64,000 bases of DNA. Source: Calliopum simillimum. Lineage: Eukaryota > Arthropoda > Insecta > Diptera > Lauxaniidae. Of this stretch, positions 1-12,029 are shown piece by piece. Where the stretch lies: positions 38,724,101-38,788,100 of the forward strand of contig OX638371.1 of the NCBI GenBank assembly GCA_951812925.1. Direction: 5' to 3'. Position numbers and translations under genes: made by a program. Below the pieces are notes generated by a model. It was not told the origin of the DNA. It saw only the letters and a list, made by a program, of their open reading frames with translations, and ran no database searches. Each line of letters opens with the position of its first letter. The first letter of the stretch is position 1.

Positions 1-869
1 AATGATGGACGAATTTCATAAATATTCAACAAAATCCAACAAATAAATTTACTCTGGGGTTTTTGGGGTCACTGACTACGAATCTGATGTTAGATTTTTA
101 AAAAAACAAAATGGCTGATTCGAAAAGGCAAAAAATAACAGTTGCTCAATTTTTATATCTAATTTAAAAATTTATTTCAAAACTTTAACTTTGATAGAGT
201 TGTGTGCAACGATAAATTAATCTACATAAAAATGGGTTTTAGATTTCGTTATCACGGAGTATAAGCTGTATAATAATATAAAAAATTTTCGATTTCAGGC
301 GAGCAACACATATTGCCACTTGGTAAGCAATATGGGTTAAATTTTCCTATGGGTACTTCAGAAAAAATAGCGTCAAAGAAAAAGGGCAATTTAGGGCACC
401 TCAAAGGTTTCAATCTTCTTAAATCCAAAAAATCCTGGTGGTATGAAGTGGTATAAATTAGTTCTGGGCTTTTTTCATAACCATTGCGTACTGATTTTGT
501 GAAATAATTTGATTTTAAGTTAATCATAATTAGCGTAAAAGTATAAATTATTGGGAGTTTTGAATATAGAGGTTCGATAGTATTTCCTTTTACAAAGAGA
601 TTCCATATTTAAACATTAAATTCGGTTCAGTTTTACAGTAAGCACATAATTTTTACAGTGAACACTTAATTTTTACTTTTAACTTACAGAATTTTGTGTC
701 TGAGAAGCGTACTTTTGAAGAGATCCCAAGAGCATTGTAGGAATACTTGGATCTTTCTTACAAATTTTTTGAGGTCTATGAATATCTGTTAGACAATACG
801 GTTCATAAAAATTTAATTTAAAAAAACTTTTTTTTCGACTTTTGGCCAGCTTTTAAGGATTTTGAACCA
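1..869. other. AT-rich sequence without a recognisable gene
   Basis: I see no coding pattern, repeat termini or RNA gene here. The open frames are short, low in complexity and unlike known families. Confidence 0.5.
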
Positions 870-871
870 GT

Positions 872-1286
872 GTGCTACGGCAAGAAAGCTCTGGAGTGGT
901 ACCAAAGTAATAACATGGTTTTTGTACCAAGAGAGGCCAATCCTCCAAATTGTTCGGAGCTAAGACCAGTGGAAAGATATTGGGCTCTTGTGAAAAGAAA
1001 CTTAAAGAGCACAAAAAAAGGTGTCCCAAAATATCGAAGATTTTAAAAGGAGATGGGCAAACTGTACCAAAAAGGTGCCTGAAACAACTATCAAATCTCT
1101 GATGGAAAGCTAACCAAAAAAGGTCCACGAGTTCATATATAGTGGTTAGAACTATAAAAGTTATATTTTTCTGTAATTTGTAAAATATTATCAATTAATT
1201 AAAAAAAAAAATCAAAACTCTAAGATCAGCCGTTTAAAAATTATTGAATTTTATATATGTTAAGATTTTTTCGATCTCACTCCTTA
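872..1286 (+). pseudogene. 5'-truncated DD37E (IS630-Tc1-mariner) transposase and 3' terminal inverted repeat
   Basis: The + strand encodes the last part of a DD37E transposase catalytic domain, with the motif ELRPVERYW carrying the final acidic residue and the block GKKALEWYQSNN upstream. The frame breaks near 1040. The same segment occurs on the minus strand in the full-length copy at 3562-4843. Homology starts abruptly near 872, so the helix-turn-helix half and both catalytic aspartates are missing. The copy ends at 1286 in the family TIR (TTAAGATTTTTTCG followed by TCTCACTCCTTA). It is a dead fragment with no product expected. Confidence 0.85.
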
Positions 1287-3344
1287 GCCATAGTTTTCCT
1301 TATCAAATTATAGCTCCAAATTTTTCCACTTGGAGCCTAGCACTCAAATATCAAATAACGTTTTATGAACAAACCGTATAGAGTTCAAACGTAGTATTAA
1401 AATTGTAACAAAATTACTTATTATCTACTACTTTTTTGTTGCTTAAAAACAACCCTCTATTCAACTTGTGAGTGTAAAAACAACCCTCAATCTCGCTATC
1501 TTTGCTCTTACATCAGAGCAGTTCAAGGAGACGCCTTTGTATTGTGTTTTTTCAAATAAAACTTTAGTTGCCATAAAATTTTCTTTTGAATACGACGGAG
1601 TTTTCAGTAGTGCGATTTACAAAAGGAGTTTTTTTTTTCTCTGCAAATAAAAGAAAATTATTTTTAATATCTTTATCTCGGTTGGTATTCTTCTTCCAGT
1701 CGCTAAAAATATTCATTTCTTGTGTTAACAAATTATTTTGTTTTGAATAAAATACACAAAAGTTTAATTAAAATTCGACTAAAATAAACGCAAATTTTTG
1801 TAGACATAAAGTCTGGGGGTTCGACGTCGTCGTTGTCGTGAAATGACTTTGTGTATGTATGCATTTTGAAGTGTACGGTACGGTACGGTGGTGCTTAAAA
1901 TAAGGGGAGGAAAAATAGCAAAAAAAAAAAAAACAAAAAAAAATAAAAAATATTGCAAATAAATGGGGAAATTTTTCAATGAAGCCATTTTAGACTCTTA
2001 AACACGAAATAAATTTTTCAAAAAATTCATAACGCCGGTAGCCACTTAAAGAGCCGCCTTATCAACAACACGTAATTCACCGTCCAAGTAAAAGCACGTA
2101 ATTCATCCGTATATAACTATTGCCTTATTGTCTTAAAAAAAACAAATGAATAGAATGCTTGCATAACTAAAGCACAAGTTAAAAAAGATATACAAATCCA
2201 ATAAGAAGCCCCCCTATTCTTCAAACCCTCAACTATATCATCTCCATAAGGCCAACTAGTACTTTGCGAATCTGTAGATCTCGAAAGTAATAGTAGAAGG
2301 AATCACATTTTGCAGATATGCTTACGTCAAACGATGTTTATTGGTGAGTTTCGTAAAATAGAAATTACGTAATGAATATATGCATATCATACTATACATA
2401 TCTACATACTGGCATATACTTGGGATATCAATAAAGAGTCTTGTGAATTAACACTTTTGTTCTTCACTTGCAAAATTGTATCAATTCGCACATATGAACA
2501 TCATTTTGCTCATGTTTATATTCGGGTTATTTTACGCCATACACGTACATATACATAAATATATATTGTATTTATATGTATATCTAAAATTCAGTAGATA
2601 TATATAGTATATTAAAAACTCTGCATGATAAAAATCAATATACAACACGGAACGAAAACTGAAATCAATGGAAAAAAAATCATCCTTACTTGATTTTCTC
2701 CCCAATTGGTACTTATTTTCGGAACAAAAGTATTACTTACACAATGAGATGGGGATGAACATGAGGAGTATGTCATGTTTTGGTATGGGGTGTGTAATAA
2801 AATGGGATGGATGGTGGGTGATTTTACAGTAGACTGAACCCCATTTTTGGGTAGTGACCCTGGAGCTAACAAAATACATATATAACATCGCCACATATAT
2901 TATATTTGAGTGGCTATTTTTGTTTTTTTTTTTATTGCGTTTCAGCGTTAAGAGGCTTTTAGAAAATTTATTTAATCTTCGGGTATTAAATTAAATAAAA
3001 TTTTTTAGTGTAGCCAATACATATGTAGCTAATATTATAGATTAAGCTGCTCTTAATGATCATTAAATTTTTATGACAGGTGATTATACTTATATTGGAA
3101 AAAAATTGAGAGGAAAAATATGTGAATATCTTGATATCTTGAATCTGACAACTATTTTTCCCTATCAGGACTGGGACTTGAGTAATTATTGTTTAAAAGA
3201 GCTGAAATTGCTATTTTCAGGAAATAGTGTCAGTCGCTTTTACCAATGTCATTGGCTATCTATAATATTCATCATTAAGTTTACCTTTCAACTTTTCAAT
3301 TGAATCCTTACTTTACGAGTTATCTTCCAAGAAGCAAAACTGTC
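1287..3344. other. No gene recognised
   Basis: This is AT-rich sequence with a short CGGTA repeat near 1875-1888, A runs near 1920-1950, and TATA/ATGTATAT-type simple sequence near 2380-2600. No transposase, RNA or exon signal is visible. Confidence 0.5.
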
Positions 3345-3561
3345 AGCATTGTGCTGCGTCCAAAACTGGCCACAGAATCCCTCTACCTCGTCAGGATTTC
3401 GAGGTATCGTAACCTAAAAGTGCAAATAGGTCATCTACGTTTTTTCCTTGGAAAGTTATGACGACTCTAAGATGCCATCATGAAATACACAAAAATCATG
3501 TTAAGAGTAAGTTGGATACTTGTGGCCATATTTTTGAAAAAGAATATGTTTATAAACCATA

Positions 3562-4843
3562 TAAGAAGTGAGATCGAAAAAATCTTAACATATATAAAAT
3601 TCAGTAATTTTTAAACGGTTGATCCTAGGGTTTTAATTTTTTTTTATTTAATTGATAATATTTTACAAATTACAGAAAAATATATCTTTTATAGTTCTAA
3701 CCACTATTTATGAACCCGTGGACCTTTTTTGGTAAGCCTTCCATTAGAGAATTGATAGTCGTTTCAGACACCTTTTTGGAACAGTTTGCCCATCTCCTTT
3801 TAAAATCTTAGATATTTTGGGACACCTTTTTTATGCTCTTTAAGTTTCTTTTCACAAAAGACCAATATCTTTCCACTGGTCTTAGCTCCGGATAATTTGG
3901 AGGATTGGCCTCTCTTGGTACAAAAACTATGTTATTACTTTGGTACCACTCCAGAGCTTTCTTGCCGTAGTGACATGATGCCAAATCAGGCCATAAATAC
4001 GTGGACACATTGTGATTTCTTATGAAAGGAAGAAGTCTTTTTTTCAAACAATCTTTGATGTATATTTCGGCATTTATAGAGCCCAATGTACAAATGACTT
4101 GCTTTTTTTGCAGCAACTGCATATGACTAGCCATACAAGCAATTTTTAGGAAATTTTTTCTGCTTTTGGATTCTAAATTGTCCTTCGATATTCTTCGAGC
4201 ATCAGTAACATAAAAATTTTGACCCGGAAGCTGCGTAAAATCTGCCAGTACATACGTTTCTTCGTCCATTATACAACATGAATATTTTTGTATATGAAAT
4301 TCGATTTTAATTTGCGAGCCCTACTATTGCAGCATTCCTGTCTGGAACTTTTTGGACTTTGCATGTTTTCAAACCTGCATTGGCTTTAACTTTTCGCACC
4401 AAATAGTCAGCGCACTAGGCTAACCGGGCAGCTTTTCTAGCAGATGTGTTTGGAGATCTTTTCAATATGCTTTAAATTTTCTTGGCTTTCCCAATATCAT
4501 GTGGTCCTTGTTTTCTTCCCGAACCAGGTTTCCTATCAATGGTCAAATTCTCCTGAAACTGTTTAATAACATTGGAAACAGTTTGACGGCAAACCTTCAA
4601 TTCTTTGGCCAATTTTTTGTAGGACCAATGTGGATTTTTTTGAAAATTTTTAATAATTTTAAGACGTACTTTTTTTCTTCACTCATTTTGATCAAACTCA
4701 CAACACATCCAACATGTTTGTCATTAACAATAATAACTGTCATATTTTTCAAAGATAACTAGATCAAACAAATTTTTAAATTTTACACCCAAAAAAATTA
4801 TTAGGTAAAACGGGTGTTAAGATGTTTTCAATCTCACTCCTTA
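3562..4843 (-). mobile_element. Full-length DD37E transposon (IS630-Tc1-mariner superfamily), coding region broken
   Basis: Both ends carry matching TIRs: TAAGAAGTGAGATCG at the left, and TAAGGAGTGAGATTG on the minus strand at the right. Each is followed by an ATCTTAACA block. A TA dinucleotide flanks each side (3560-3561 and 4844-4845), as expected for this superfamily. The length of about 1.28 kb matches DD37E elements described from mosquitoes. The transposase frame is on the minus strand and is interrupted, so the copy is probably immobile without help. Confidence 0.87.
3702..4686 (-). pseudogene. DD37E transposase pseudogene
   Basis: On the minus strand a start codon at 4686 opens a helix-turn-helix region (CRQTVSNVIKQF-like, then GSGRKQGPHD). 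Frameshifts and stops break it between about 4620 and 4270. From 4269 to 3808 the catalytic domain reads openly for 153 residues: MDEETYV holds the first acidic residue, WPDLASCHYGK the second aspartate, and LRPVERYW the final glutamate. I count 37 residues between the second D and that E, which assigns the family. The tail beyond 3808 is again shifted. The catalytic triad is still present, but no single frame covers the protein. Confidence 0.88.
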
Positions 4844-5662
4844 TACCAATTGAACCATGTTAAGATGGCATAAATCCAAAACTTGCCGCTAAAGGCGTTT
4901 TATGCGAATTCATGATGTCGTCTTAAAGTGGCCATAATTTTTCAAGGAAAAATCGTAGGCTATTTTTTGAAAAGGGGAAGAGCAGTGTGTTCTTTTGCGC
5001 TTTATGGAATAGAGCAGCAAAAATTCTTGCGTCCTGGAAATAAATTTGTAAAACAAAAAAAATCGTATTTTGTAATTTTAGGTTAGGATATCTTGAAATC
5101 CTGACGAAGTATAGGAATTATGTGGCCAATTTTGGACTCAGCACAACGAAATCTGTTGGAATCCTTTTTTTTTTTTAACTAGGAAAAATTCTTGTTACAG
5201 GTCTGTACGCACATCAGTTAATATGGCGCAAAACTGTTTGAAATGTTTTTGAAATGTTTTTGAAATGGTTTTTTGTTTACTATTTTTTTTTTATGGTGTG
5301 GAGTTCGGTAAAATTGTTCACATATTTCAAAAGAAGCTTTCGTTTGGTTCGTACTTCTTTTTGGTTATATGATTAGAATGGATGCTAGAGCAGTTATTTG
5401 CAGAAAAAAGAAAATAGTTTTGCTTCTCACTGTAATTATAACTTAGACATCTGTATGGAATTGAGGTACATTTACTTCAATGGATATAAGTTTGGAAAAA
5501 AAGGATCCAAATGGAAAAAACGAACATACAATTTAATGCAAAATGTTGTTTTCTGTCTGATAAAATTTGCAAACCCGAATTACAATATTTCTAGGATGTT
5601 TGCCATAAGCCTAAAAATAGAATAGCGTTTTCTGTTTCAGTTCTTGAATCCATTTTGAGGGC

Positions 5663-5742
5663 TTTTTATACCCTATATCCAGGGTATATTAGCTTTGTTC
5701 TTCCGTTTGTAACTCAGAGAAGGAGGCGCGGCAGGTATTGAA
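5663..5742 (+). repeat. 5' end fragment of a DINE-1/INE-1-like (Helentron-associated) repeat
   Basis: The sequence opens with TTTTATACCCTATATCCAGG, a small hairpin, followed by CTTCCGTTTGTAAC and a GAGAAGGAGGCG block. This matches the starts of the fuller copies at 7755, 39475 and 51234. It is cut off by the TIR element beginning at 5748. Confidence 0.75.
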
Positions 5743-5747
5743 AAGTA

Positions 5748-5925
5748 CACAATAAAAAATTATAGTTTACTTTTGATTCCATTCGGTATTGATTTTAAAC
5801 TGTTTTGGTATTAAATTCAAAATTTATTCCAAAAAAGTTTGAAATTTATTCCCGGTAGGTTTTAATTTTATTACAAAATATAATTACTTCCAAACCATTT
5901 AGTTTTTTCAATTTATAAGAAACAC
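5748..5925. repeat. Left end of a CACA(A/G)TAAAAA TIR element
   Basis: This starts after TA with CACAATAAAAAAT and matches about 180 bases of the left arm of the element at 14185-15931, including TTGATTCCATTCGGTATTGA. The right end is missing. It interrupts the DINE-like fragment just upstream. Confidence 0.7.
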
Positions 5926-5949
5926 AATGCATCAATAATATTTTGGCTT

Positions 5950-6290
5950 GAAATTTCCACACACTACACACACAGCACACTACGCCTGGTGCACTTTAAA
6001 GTTGCTAGAAGAGAATAACATAACTTTCGTTGCGAAAGATGGGAACCTACCAGAAGCTCCCGAGCTTCGCCCAATAGAAAGGTATTGGACCATTGTGAAT
6101 CAAAACTTTAAGACAGCCGTACCAGTTGCTGACTACATCAAAGAATTTTAAAAAAACTGGCATTGGCTAAGCAGTGTCGTTCAAAAAGAAGGTGTGCAGG
6201 AATAAATAAAGGGAATCAAACATAAAATTCCACTTAAGCTATGGGAATTAAAACATATATTTTCGTGGTATAAAAAAAGTTAAAAGAAAA
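5950..6290 (+). pseudogene. DD37E-like transposase C-terminal fragment, second lineage
   Basis: The + strand encodes HYAWCTLKLLEENNITFV and then PELRPIERYWTIVNQNFK before a stop near 6150. The PELRPIERYW motif holds the last catalytic glutamate of the DD37E family. The sequence differs clearly from the copies at 0.9 and 3.6 kb, so it is a separate lineage. Weak similarity to the transposase tail continues with stops to about 6290. The N-terminal half and the first two aspartates are absent. Confidence 0.75.
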
Positions 6291-7754
6291 AATTACTAAA
6301 ACAGCTAAGTACAAGCAAATGAAAGTGTGCAGTTACTTTTCGATACAACTTACTTAGTTTAAATTAAAATTATTATACATGATAATGATTTGTCTTAGAG
6401 ACCTTTGTATGTAAATATATAGCTATTTTTCAACTGGCTCTAGGTTTATTATCCATGTTCAAAATTCAAATATCAAAAACCATAAAAATATGCAATGAAA
6501 TAAAATCATTAACACAGTGATGTGACTACTTTCGCTATGTGCACACAGAGGCGCTGCATGCTATTAACACAAGCTTTTGTTGCATACTTTTAGGCTCACA
6601 TTGTTATGATCTTACCTACAGGTTGTCAAAGAGACAAATTTATGTATGTTAAACACAGATAAAAATCGAAAATTTAATTTAATTAAATAAAATGAAATGT
6701 TTGGAATTAGACATTTGTTTTCGTATCGAATAAACATTAAAACTAATATATTTTTATTTTATTTGTGAAACATTGATGCAAATACAAGTCATTTTAGCGC
6801 CAATGTTTTATTTATGTTTTTATTTTTTCACCTCGAATTTAATGAATGTTTAAGTTTCTTTAATTTTACAACAAATACTTAATGCTGTGTTCATATACAT
6901 ACATACATATATAAATGTGGCAAAAATACAAACCTGCATTTAGTTCATTTTTTTATGTTTTTTTTTTTTCATTTTTCATTCACGTAAAAGCAACAACTGT
7001 TTATTGCCGTTCGCAATTCGTTCAGATTTTGTATTTCGTAATTGGTTTTTATAATTCTTACAGTTTTGAATGGGTTGTCACACCGGTTCTTAATTATTTC
7101 TTTATTTTGCTATTTGTGTTTTGTTTTTTTTTTTTTCTAATTTAGTTTTTTTCTTATATCTTCTCTTGTGCAAGTGTTTTGTTTTAAAATGTTGTTGCCA
7201 TTGTTGTTGCTTTTGCCAAGACTTAGAAGCACTTGGCGGCTTTTGACGTTTACGTTTATTTCGTAAGCAACCAGATTGCGGTCTAATGCAATACTACCAA
7301 TTTTCATATTGAAATGGCTAAAACTACAATTTATCTGTATAATTGTTGCTGTTTATTCTTATTTGAATATGTATGCATGTACAGGGTGTTCCACTAAGAA
7401 CTGTTATTTTATACTTTGCACTCTTTGACATTTCGATATTGAAAGCGACTGGGTTTAATGCAAATGAATCGATAGTAGTGAATATTTGCAAAATCAGTTG
7501 ACAAAGTGTGTATTATTATTTGAAATATGTGAGGAAAATCGTAGATGATTGCTTGTTTTGAAGATAGAGGGATAGTACTAAACATTAATTAAGCCAGTAC
7601 AAAACCTCAAAAATAGCCGAAAACCATGTGTTTGCACTTTTTAAACCTTTAAGGTTAGAGTGTTTCAGGGAAAGATAAAGATATAGTTTTAAGTGGGTCA
7701 CAGCGTTCAAGTAAAATATTTTAATCAGATGACGCGACGTAAGCCAGCCGTGAG
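6291..7754. other. No gene recognised
   Basis: AT-rich sequence with T runs (6955-6975, 7120-7135) and GTTGTTGC triplet tracts near 7185-7210. Nothing here resembles a coding exon or a complete element. Confidence 0.45.
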
Positions 7755-8318
7755 TTTTTATACCCTACACCCAGGGTATATTCACTTTGTGCTTCCGTTT
7801 GTAACGCAGAGAAGGAGGCGTGGCAGATATAGAAAAGTATATATATTCTTGATCAGCGTCAACTCCTGAGGCAATATAGCAATGTCCGTCTGTCTGTCTG
7901 TCTAGCTGGCTGGCTGGGAAAACTAAGCAAGATAATTTGCTACACTGCCTCCGTCATCAAAGTTAGCATGTGGGATTGCAAATGAGCGAAATCGCTCAAC
8001 GGACACGCCTACCGCCCATACAAAGAATATATTGAAAATCCAACCGAACTGCGAACTGTAAGCGCAAGCTCTAAAAAAAAAACTGGGCGAATTCGGACAA
8101 GAGGGCGCGGCACCTCCCATATAAGCAAAAGATTCAAAACGTTATACTGAAAGCGAACTAAATTTTACTCAGACACTAAGAACTATAAATGTAAGCTCTG
8201 AGCAAAAACTGAGTGAACTCGGACATAAGGGCGTGGCACCATATAAGCAAAATATAAAAAAAACTGCAGTGTAGGGTATTTATTTTTCGGCCAGGCAAAA
8301 GGTTACACCCTTACTAGT
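7755..8318 (+). mobile_element. DINE-1/INE-1-like element (copy A)
   Basis: The 5' end is TTTTATACCCTACACCCAGG, a terminal hairpin. It is followed by the hallmark block with TATATTCTTGATCAGCGTC and a CCGTCTGTCTGTCTG repeat, then units with GGGCGTGGCACC. Near the 3' end GTGTAGGGTAT inverts the 5' ATACCCTACAC, and the element closes with CACCCTTACTAGT-like sequence. This organisation matches the Drosophila INE-1/DINE-1 family of non-autonomous Helentron-associated elements. It encodes no protein. Confidence 0.8.
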
Positions 8319-9379
8319 TTTTCTTGTTTTTGCTGAAATAAATATTCCTAAATCTTGAGTAACATGACATAACTCGTCAAATCGAAATCTTGGCACTTCA
8401 TGTCTTTTTTGTCAAATTAGATTAATAGAAAGTGTTTAAAAATCTTATAAGGAAACTAAAAAAAATTAATAAATCAAACAGAAAATAAAATAGTCATTTC
8501 CTATGTATTTGTCGTTGCTGATTCTGAATTCGAACTACTCCGTTACATTTGATTTTTGAGATATCTTAACTTGAAAGCGAAAGTTCCAGCCTTTCTTTTC
8601 AAAACTCAATTTAAATTCTGTCGATATCCATTTTTTTCTCCGAAATATCGCAAACTAAAATATTGTACTTTATTAACTTTATAGGTTATGATAGGATAAA
8701 CCTGCTATAAAACCGGAACAAAAGATTTTTAAAATAACTAACAGCGAATTTATTCTTTAATTGATTGAATTGAAAACAAACAACAGTACTTTAACTTAAA
8801 GAAAAATTATTGTAAATATGTTTATTTTGCAATTAAAAAAACAATGCTATAAAGTGCGAAATCACCCGAGACTATGGGTGATATGGCACCATATCATGGG
8901 TCATTTGGCACCTTAAGTTTTTAAGAGTTTTCGTTGCCAGAGTTGTTACATGTTTTCCTATAAGATGTGAATGCTTTTATGTGGACCAAATAAATCACAT
9001 TACGCATTGGATCCAATTATCTGGCTTAGTGGTTTGTGCATAGCCTTTTTTCACATCGAGATTTATCTTGGAAGTATGATAATATTTTCTTCACCTTCAA
9101 CGGAAGAATAATAGCTGGTAACCACCTTTCGTTTATAAGTCCTCTTATTGGAACCACCATACGTTGCATTTGGTTGCGTTTTCCGCTTCCAATTTTTCTA
9201 TTTCTGCTGGACTATAATATCAGAAGACGCTAGAACTCTTGTCGTTTATTTGCTTGTGTTCAGCTTATAGTTTTTCAAAGTCGTTGGTACTGGCAAAATT
9301 AAACTTAACAATGTTTCATATTTATTCCCAAATACCTTATGACATGCAAAGGGAGAAATGCCACCAGAACCATACAGGC
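8319..9379. other. No gene recognised
   Basis: AT-rich sequence. At 8520-8690 it resembles the middle of the palindromic element at 18.9-19.9 kb (GAGATATCTTAACTTG, CCGAAATATCGCA), so part is an old repeat. No coding signal seen. Confidence 0.4.
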
Positions 9380-9825
9380 CTGTCGAGAGGGGGGGGGGGG
9401 GTAAGGGGGGGATTCCACCCCGGACCCGAAGTAGTAGTTTTTTGCAAGTTGAAAAATAGATTTTAGAGGCCCGGCATGAACACGATACAAGCACTTGAGA
9501 AATAGCGCGGGCCCGCATAGTTATTATTTTTTTTTTTTTTTTTCAAAGAAGAAAATACAAAGATTGTATGAACATTGTATGCTTACCTAAGCTTTTTGGT
9601 CAAATCTAATAAGTTTTTTTTTTTTTTGACTTAACTTACTTTATTTTCATTCTTAGCACTACACTTATACATTATTTTCCAGAATTTTTTCCAAGTTTGT
9701 GCTTGCTTGTGATTTACGGGCTTTAACGGGCCTCTGAGCTTAAGCCTTTTGTGGTAAGGTTAGAAAGTCCGAGCCCGTCGCTGGAAAGTAGAGCCCCCCG
9801 AGCCAGTGCCCATCTTTACACTCAA
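9380..9825. other. GC-rich patch with a long G run
   Basis: A run of about 13 G at 9390 is followed by GTAAGGGGGGGATTCC and CACCCCGGACCCG. Further GC-rich blocks follow at 9460-9510 (GCGCGGGCCCGC) and 9715-9805 (ACGGGCCTCTGAG, GAGCCCGTCGCTGG). They stand out from the AT-rich surroundings and may belong to one old repeat. I cannot name it. Confidence 0.4.
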
Positions 9826-11940
9826 CTATAAAAAAATAAAATTCATAAAATTAATATCCTTTTACACGTTTCATCACTTAAAGACTGGAAGGTACCGAAT
9901 CCTGCCTTTAGTAAAATATTAAATTTAATTCTTAAATTGAAGTATTTAATTTAATTTAATTTAATTTATTAGTTAAAAAAAAAAAAACTAAAAAAGTTAT
10001 CGGTTAGTTCTTTCTTATTCCATCTAAAACTTAAAAAGGCGATTTCCCAAATATGTGAAATTGGCGTTATGAGGCCAAAACAATAAGATTTCAAAAAAAT
10101 TTTAAAAATTAAAAATAGACTTAAAAATAGCAATCCGCTTTAACTTTCGCCGTAACTTCGAAACTACTGATCTTTTCAGAAACATTCTTAAATAAACTTT
10201 TGTGGCGAGTTACTAGGCCAACATTATCTTAAAAAGAAAATGAAATTTGTTGTACAAAAATAGCAATTTTTTAAGAAAAGTTCTATGACTTTTTTCTAGA
10301 AATTAGTTTTTTGTAATTTTCAAAGAGCGGAATATTTGTCCGGAATATCTTACGTTGATATAGAGGACTTCTGGCACCGAAAATATTTGAAGCTCCACTT
10401 GCAATGCAAAATGTTTAGCACGATGGTCTATAGGCCAAAATCTACAACGTTTTTCCTTATTTACAATTTGGCGGCACAACATTTTGATATAAAGGTCACA
10501 GTTTTTAAGAAAAATGAGTTAAAGCTTTGCAAAATCGATTTTAGTAATGTTTCTCACCTCTAACCTGAAGTAAAAGCTCCACAACTAAAGTAACTTTATA
10601 ACACGATGATCTTTTTGCCGAAAATGAAATTTGTTTTCATATGCGATATAGTATATCACATTACTCGCCATTTTTTTTTTTTTTAACTTTTTTTTGCCTT
10701 TTTACCATTTTGTTGAAAAAGCTCAAAATTGGCTCACGCTAAAGAACTCCAAAATCATAATGTACTCAACGCATCAAGAAAACATAATACATAAAATGGT
10801 AGCAGCTATGCTTTGAAACTACGTGTAATTAAGAAAACAAAAATGCTTATATCACATTACCCGAACTTACTATAAATCTACCAAAAGTTGCAGAAAAAAA
10901 GTAATTTTAGTGAAATGGAACTTTAAATTTTGAAAAACTTCCACGGAGGCGTATTTCATATGCTTTCAAATGTGTGCTTACAGCGTATTTGAAGCGTATT
11001 TCATCTGCTTCTGAAGATGTGCATCTCCCATAGGACATGCTGTGTTAAAAAAGATAAGAAGTGAGAACAGCACTCGACGCAGCTTCTTGCTTCCGCAATT
11101 GAAGTCGTTTCAATGCGCTTCCGTTTCCTGTTGGGAAGTAATCATTGCAAGTACAGTTAAACGAGCTATCCACCATCAAGTTTCTCGCACAGCTGAATTA
11201 AACTGTGTCCATATTTGAATGCTATGAAAGCTGCAAGTATTGAAATTGAAAGGGATGCAATATCTCCCAGGCTTACCCTAGTCGTTATTCGAATTGAGTT
11301 TTGAAGAAAATGATTTGAACTTTCTTGTTTTTTGAAAATAAGTTTGTTAAAACTCATTGAGGGGATTCCTGAAAACGTGTAAAAGCCTCGAAAACCTCGT
11401 AAACTCGTAAATGCTGTCAAAATCAATAAATTCTAAAAATATGTAAAAACTTAAAATCACGTGTAGGAGATCAGGTTGGATATTTCGTTTTGCATTTGTT
11501 TTTTTTTTTTTATTAATCTACAAACACGCGGGAAAGTTTCTGCACATTCAGTTTCTAATCTAGTTTTTTCAAACTAAGAACCATTTGAGAAAGTATACAT
11601 AAGACTGGTTCAGATTCGTATGGAAAAAATTAAAGTTGCTTGGAGGGAGTGTCGTTCCCCAGGCAAAAAAGTTTCTTTATGGTGTAGGAAAGCACCATGT
11701 AAATTTTGGTCTATTTGAGAAAACATTTGATGGCCTCCAAAACCATTTTGAAAACTGAAAAATGCTCCCTTGGATTGAAAAAAATATTTGATTTAAAATT
11801 TATATTCTTCAACGTTTTAATTTTGAGCCGCTTAATCCGAATCTACATTTTATTTCTTCGTAAGTTCTGTAGTTTTGGAGAAATTTGTCATTCATCGTGG
11901 AAAACTAAAAAAATTAAAATAACTCAATCTTAATTTTTCA
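9826..11940. other. No gene recognised
   Basis: AT-rich, probably intronic sequence. The motif TATCACATTAC followed by T/C and CG occurs twice (about 10653 and 10849). The 86-codon minus-strand frame at 11166-11426 has no recognisable domain and I do not call it a gene. Confidence 0.45.
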
Positions 11941-11949
11941 ATTTATTTA

Positions 11950-12026
11950 ATGAATATCTTTTTCTTTTCAGGTAAGTTCAAACAAGATGTAACTAAGGAT
12001 TTAATAATGGTCTAACATTTGTAAGT
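11950..12026 (+). promoter_or_regulatory. Recursive (ratchet) splice site with a 49-nt cryptic exon, site 1
   Basis: A pyrimidine-rich tract (CTTTTTCTTTTCAG) ends with AG at 11971 and is followed at once by a consensus 5' splice site, GTAAGT, at 11972-11977. This zero-length junction is the signature of recursive splice sites in long fly introns. A second consensus donor, GTAAGTAC, lies at 12021, defining a 49-nt candidate recursive-splice exon. Possible branch-point sequences (CTCAATC, CTTAAT) lie 30-45 nt upstream. The site implies a + strand host gene whose intron spans this region. It could be chance, but site 2 has the same layout. Confidence 0.65.
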
Positions 12027-12029
12027 ACC

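Larger units (their letters stand above)
3345..5152. repeat. Long-inverted-repeat element, split by a DD37E transposon
   Basis: The left arm (about 3345-3550) and right arm (about 4855-5152) are imperfect reverse complements. Both contain GTCAGGATTTC and a TCCAAAA-TGGCCACA segment, followed by a TTTTTCCTTG-type block. The full DD37E element inserted inside at a TA. The right arm carries a version of the dispersed AGGTTAGGATATCT module also seen near 13.4, 19.6, 42.7 and 62.2 kb. Exact ends and target duplication were not resolved. Confidence 0.6.

Noticed and set aside
11166..11426. 86-codon minus-strand frame as a gene
   Set aside because: No domain, no homology I recognise and no upstream signals; it is probably a chance frame.
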